From NCBI GenBank assembly GCA_964395045.1, contig CAYNBE010000148.1:1-9326 (forward strand): DNA of 9,326 nucleotides. The letters are read 5' to 3'. The position numbers were made by a program, and so were the translations under genes. Positions 7,036 to 9,326 of the stretch are shown in pieces; position 1 is the stretch's first letter, and every line of letters starts with the position of its first letter. The notes beneath the pieces are model-generated. The model had not been told where the DNA came from. It ran no database searches and worked only from the letters and a program-made list of their open reading frames with translations. This DNA is from UBA1413 sp964395045. GTDB taxonomy: Bacteria; Bacteroidota; Bacteroidia; Bacteroidales; Prolixibacteraceae.

Positions 7036-7065
7036 CAAATGTAGCGCAAATAATAAAAAGATCAA
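7036..7065 (-). promoter_or_regulatory. Bacteroidetes-type promoter for the GH109-GH2 operon
   Basis: On the minus strand TTG (7065-7063) is followed by exactly 19 bases and TACATTTG (7043-7036). This is a complete match to the Bacteroidetes primary sigma factor consensus TTG-N19-21-TAnnTTTG. The transcript should start near 7030, leaving a leader of about 35 bases before the GH109 ATG at 6994. The leader has no purine-rich Shine-Dalgarno site, as is usual in this phylum. No operator could be identified. Confidence 0.65.
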
Positions 7066-7090
7066 TAATTCGGACAGGAAGGATCGGAAT

Positions 7091-7118
7091 AAAAAAGCCT
7101 GCGGGCATTCCCGCAGGC
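7091..7118 (-). terminator. Intrinsic terminator of the glnK-amtB operon
   Basis: A perfect 9-base-pair GC-rich stem (GCCTGCGGG at 7097-7105 pairing with CCCGCAGGC at 7110-7118) encloses a four-base loop. On the minus strand it is followed directly by six T (7096-7091). It lies about 30 bases after the amtB stop, so it ends the nitrogen operon just before the promoter of the glycosidase operon. The T run is only on the minus-strand side. Confidence 0.92.
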
Positions 7119-7147
7119 CGTTTAGCACCAGAATCTGAAAAGGATGG

Positions 7148-8407
7148 TCAGTTGTAAGCCGTTTCGCCGTGTTCGTAAATGTCAAGTCCTTCCTCTTCGA
7201 TACGTTTTGGAATCCTGAGTCCGACACTGTTTTTTAACAGTTTGAAAAGCAGGAAACCTGTAATAAACGCCCATCCGCCCACAGTTACAGCACCTAGAAG
7301 CTGGGAAACAAGCAAACCAGCTCCATTTCCGTAAAACAATCCTCCACTTGTGGAAAAGAAACCAACCATAATCGTACCGAACAATCCGCAGATTCCATGT
7401 ACGGAAACTGCACCGACCGGATCGTCGATATGTAAAAAATGATCAAAAAAAGTAACCGAAAAAACCAGCAACATACCGGCCATAAGCCCGATGATTACAG
7501 CTCCGGATTCTGAAACAGCATCACAGCCGGCTGTGATTGCGACCAATCCGGCCAATGCACCGTTTAAAGCTAAACTTAAGCTCGGTTTTCCATATCTCAG
7601 CCAGCTGGTGATCAGGGCAGCAACAGTTCCGGCTGCTGCAGCAAGATTAGTAGTGACAAAAATATGGGAAATGGCGTTGGCATTCTCGCTGCCTGATGCA
7701 GCCAGTTGTGAGCCGGGATTGAATCCAAACCATCCAAACCAAAGGATAAAAACTCCCAGGGTGCCATAGGTCAAATTATGTCCGGGGATTGCATTTACTT
7801 TTTTAGGTGAATATTTTCCAAGTCGAGGCCCTAGAACCATAGCACCGGTTAAGGCAACCATTCCTCCCACTCCATGTACCACCGTAGAGCCAGCAAAATC
7901 GTGAAAGGGGATTCTGAGTTGTGAAAGCCAACCTCCTCCCCAGACCCAATGGCCTGAAACCGGATAAATAAGAGCGGAGATCGCGATGGAATAAAAAAAA
8001 TAGGCTTTAAATTCGGTTCGTTCAGCCATGGCTCCTGATACAATAGTGGCAGAAGTGGCTGCAAAAACTGTTTGGAAAATCAGAAAAGCCCCGGCAGGGA
8101 TTGCCCCCTCCCATCCTTTCAGAAAAAACAAATCGGGAGTTCCGATAAATCCTACAATATCTGATCCGAACATCAGGCTGAACCCTATGATCCAGAAAAG
8201 AAGTGATCCGACAGCAAAATCGATCAGATTCTTTGTCAGGATGTTCACTGTATTCTTTGACCTTGTAAAACCTGCTTCCACCAGGGCAAATCCTGCCTGC
8301 ATAAAGAAAACCAGTGCAGCTGCGATTAATACCCAAATTGTATCGATGGAACATGTCATCCCTTCTGCTGTTTTCGCAAGTGCATCAATTGTTAAAGTCT
8401 CTTCCAT
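7148..8407 (-). CDS. amtB: Ammonium channel/transporter AmtB
   Basis: A 419-residue inner-membrane protein of the Amt/Mep/Rh family with about eleven hydrophobic segments, which conducts ammonium into the cell. Key features are present. FMQAGFALVEAGFTRSKN lies in the first helix (35-52). AGAFLIFQTVFAATSATIVSGA (105-126) contains the gate phenylalanines. D170 and H178 lie in HDFAGSTVVHGVGG. FGWFGFNPGS is at 224-233. H337 in VSVHGICGLFG is the second pore histidine. The C-tail GLDIYEHGETAYN (407-419) is the conserved segment that interacts with PII proteins. The protein has a short N-terminal segment (about 20 residues) before the first helix. The start at 8407 lies 43 AT-rich bases after the glnK stop, so the genes are probably co-transcribed. 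GlnK is expected to block the channel when nitrogen is plentiful. A strong terminator follows. Confidence 0.97.
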   Translation of the reverse strand: MEETLTIDALAKTAEGMTCSIDTIWVLIAAALVFFMQAGFALVEAGFTRSKNTVNILTKNLIDFAVGSLLFWIIGFSLMFGSDIVGFIGTPDLFFLKGWEGAIPAGAFLIFQTVFAATSATIVSGAMAERTEFKAYFFYSIAISALIYPVSGHWVWGGGWLSQLRIPFHDFAGSTVVHGVGGMVALTGAMVLGPRLGKYSPKKVNAIPGHNLTYGTLGVFILWFGWFGFNPGSQLAASGSENANAISHIFVTTNLAAAAGTVAALITSWLRYGKPSLSLALNGALAGLVAITAGCDAVSESGAVIIGLMAGMLLVFSVTFFDHFLHIDDPVGAVSVHGICGLFGTIMVGFFSTSGGLFYGNGAGLLVSQLLGAVTVGGWAFITGFLLFKLLKNSVGLRIPKRIEEEGLDIYEHGETAYN

Positions 8408-8450
8408 AATAATAAATAATAATAAAATGTATTTGATTTATTAAGCTGAT

Positions 8451-8807
8451 TTATTCCTCCAGTCCTTTGATGAACAAAGACTCATCACCCGATTCGCCCG
8501 TCCTGATCCGATAAGACTGCTCTATGGGAATGACGAATATTTTACCGTCACCAATTTCGCCAGTTGATGCAGCGTTAAGTATTGCTTTAATAGTCTTATC
8601 AAGATTCTTGTTCCGTACAATAATGGAGAGCTTGATTCTTTCAATACTGCTTGTATCGTAAATCACACCCCTGTACAAGCGTTCTTCACGTGCTTGTCCG
8701 ACACCTCTTACTTCCCAGAACGAAAAGAATTCGATCCCAACCGCATTAAGAGCTTCTTTAACCTCTTCAAATTTTGTCTTGCGAATGATTGCTTCAACCT
8801 TTTTCAT
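8451..8807 (-). CDS. glnK: PII nitrogen regulatory protein (GlnK type)
   Basis: A 118-residue PII signal protein that senses 2-oxoglutarate and ATP/ADP and regulates the neighbouring AmtB by binding its cytoplasmic face. The core signatures are intact: MKKVEAIIRKTKFEEVKEAL at the N-terminus, YRG (45-47) before the T-loop, TGEIGDGKIFVIPI (82-95), and the nucleotide-binding RIRTGE (100-105). Compared by eye with E. coli GlnB there is one residue fewer between G37 and the T-loop, so Y50 takes the place of the uridylylated Y51 and Q38 that of Q39. The rest of the T-loop (DTSSIERIK) differs strongly from the enterobacterial MVDFLPKVK, so uridylylation cannot be assumed. This T-loop type appears usual for Bacteroidetes PII proteins (from memory). 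The gene starts 21 bases after the outer-membrane protein gene and precedes amtB. Confidence 0.95.
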   Translation of the reverse strand: MKKVEAIIRKTKFEEVKEALNAVGIEFFSFWEVRGVGQAREERLYRGVIYDTSSIERIKLSIIVRNKNLDKTIKAILNAASTGEIGDGKIFVIPIEQSYRIRTGESGDESLFIKGLEE

Positions 8808-8828
8808 TTTGTCTTATTTATTTCACGT

Positions 8829-9326
8829 TTAAAGGGATATTCCAAACACAATGAACATTTGTTCAGACGATGGATTGAGTATCAATGATCCGGACAAAGG
8901 GAGAGAAAATGAGTCGGTAATTTTTACCTCTTTAACCGTATTAATTCCTACATTACAGATATTGAATTTGCCATTTCTGGTGTAGGCACCGTCGCCTGCC
9001 CCGAGGGTTAGATTTACCACCTTGGTCGTCACACCAGCCTCAAAATAGAGGTCATTCACCTCATCCCCCATCATATAAGCAGCAAGAAGCGAAAACTTCT
9101 CTGTAGCAAATGAAACTGTTGGTTCCAGGAAATGTGATGATTTCGAAAATACCTTTGTTGCCGGAAAATAATAGTCCGTAAGGTTGAATCTCAATCCTGA
9201 ACTGGTGGTCAGCCCAAGGTACAAGTCTGTTTCCATTGCTTCATTATCTGAAAAACAATAAGATCCCCAAGCCCCAATGGTGAAAATCCCTTTGGTGAAT
9301 TCAACAGTTGGCTGAAAGGCTGGACC
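8829..9326 (-). CDS. Outer-membrane beta-barrel-like protein, C-terminal part (partial, cut by right edge)
   Basis: The frame is open from the TAA at 8829-8831 to the right edge, giving the last 165 residues. An internal ATG at 9236 is not the real start, because the reading frame continues upstream with the same strand pattern (PTVEFTKGIFTIGAWGSYCF). The sequence alternates polar and hydrophobic or aromatic residues in strand-length units (LYLGLTTSSGLRFNLTDYYF; TVSFATEKFSLLAAYMMG; DLYFEAGVTTKVVNLTLGAG; SLPLSGSLILN). It ends in MFIVFGISL, the kind of terminal strand seen in outer-membrane barrels. No conserved enzymatic motif is visible. It is the upstream gene of the glnK-amtB operon, 21 bases from glnK. 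This suggests a role in ammonium or nitrogen uptake across the outer membrane, possibly as a porin; that role is inference from position only. The promoter and signal peptide lie outside the window. Confidence 0.75.
   Translation of the reverse strand, partial: GPAFQPTVEFTKGIFTIGAWGSYCFSDNEAMETDLYLGLTTSSGLRFNLTDYYFPATKVFSKSSHFLEPTVSFATEKFSLLAAYMMGDEVNDLYFEAGVTTKVVNLTLGAGDGAYTRNGKFNICNVGINTVKEVKITDSFSLPLSGSLILNPSSEQMFIVFGISL

Noticed and set aside
8408..8450. AT-rich glnK-amtB gap with TACATTTT (8431-8424, minus strand), considered as an internal amtB promoter.
   Set aside because: The -7 element has a mismatch and there is no TTG 19 to 21 bases upstream. Simple co-transcription with glnK explains the gap.
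9234..9236. Internal ATG as the start of the outer-membrane-like gene.
   Set aside because: The same frame stays open upstream to the window edge with the same strand-like pattern, and there is no signal peptide after this ATG.

Overview
The window looks like chromosomal DNA from a member of the Bacteroidota, probably a Bacteroidales-like environmental or gut lineage (the order is inference). Three things point there. Two candidate promoters fit the Bacteroidetes primary sigma factor pattern (TTG, 19 bases, TAnnTTTG) rather than the E. coli one, and Shine-Dalgarno sites are essentially absent. The gene content also fits: a DUF59 protein next to SufE, a GH109/GH2 pair, a glnK-amtB operon with an outer-membrane protein gene in front, and an OmpA-type protein with a Bacteroidetes-style N-terminal half. 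Nine protein genes are supported, two of them cut by the window edges. No RNA gene, CRISPR array, insertion sequence or phage gene was seen.

Layout. Bases 1-2785 are a minus-strand block: rubrerythrin (2210-2785), then a secreted protein of unknown function (918-2135 or 2147), then the N-terminal part of a secreted OmpA-family-like protein that runs off the left edge (1-776). Bases 2971-3710 are a short plus-strand pair, sufE and a sufT-like DUF59 gene, with only two bases between them; both serve Fe-S cluster assembly. They diverge from rubrerythrin across a 185-base intergenic region, so iron-sulfur assembly and peroxide detoxification share a control region.

Bases 3714-6994 are a minus-strand glycan-degradation operon. 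A Tat-exported GH109 protein (alpha-N-acetylgalactosaminidase type, NAD-dependent) is followed after 14 bases by a secreted GH2 glycosidase. In front lies the best promoter of the window (7036-7065). The pair would remove GalNAc and a beta-linked sugar or uronic acid from mucin-like or similar glycans. No SusC/SusD pair is present here.

Bases 7091-9326 are a minus-strand nitrogen operon: the C-terminal part of an outer-membrane beta-barrel-like protein (runs off the right edge), glnK (PII) and amtB (ammonium channel), closed by a strong intrinsic terminator (7091-7118). Gaps between genes are all under 200 bases. Most of the window is recognisable and ordinary. The least explained parts are the 405-409-residue secreted protein, the exported NAD-dependent glycosidase paired with GH2, and the barrel protein coupled to ammonium uptake.
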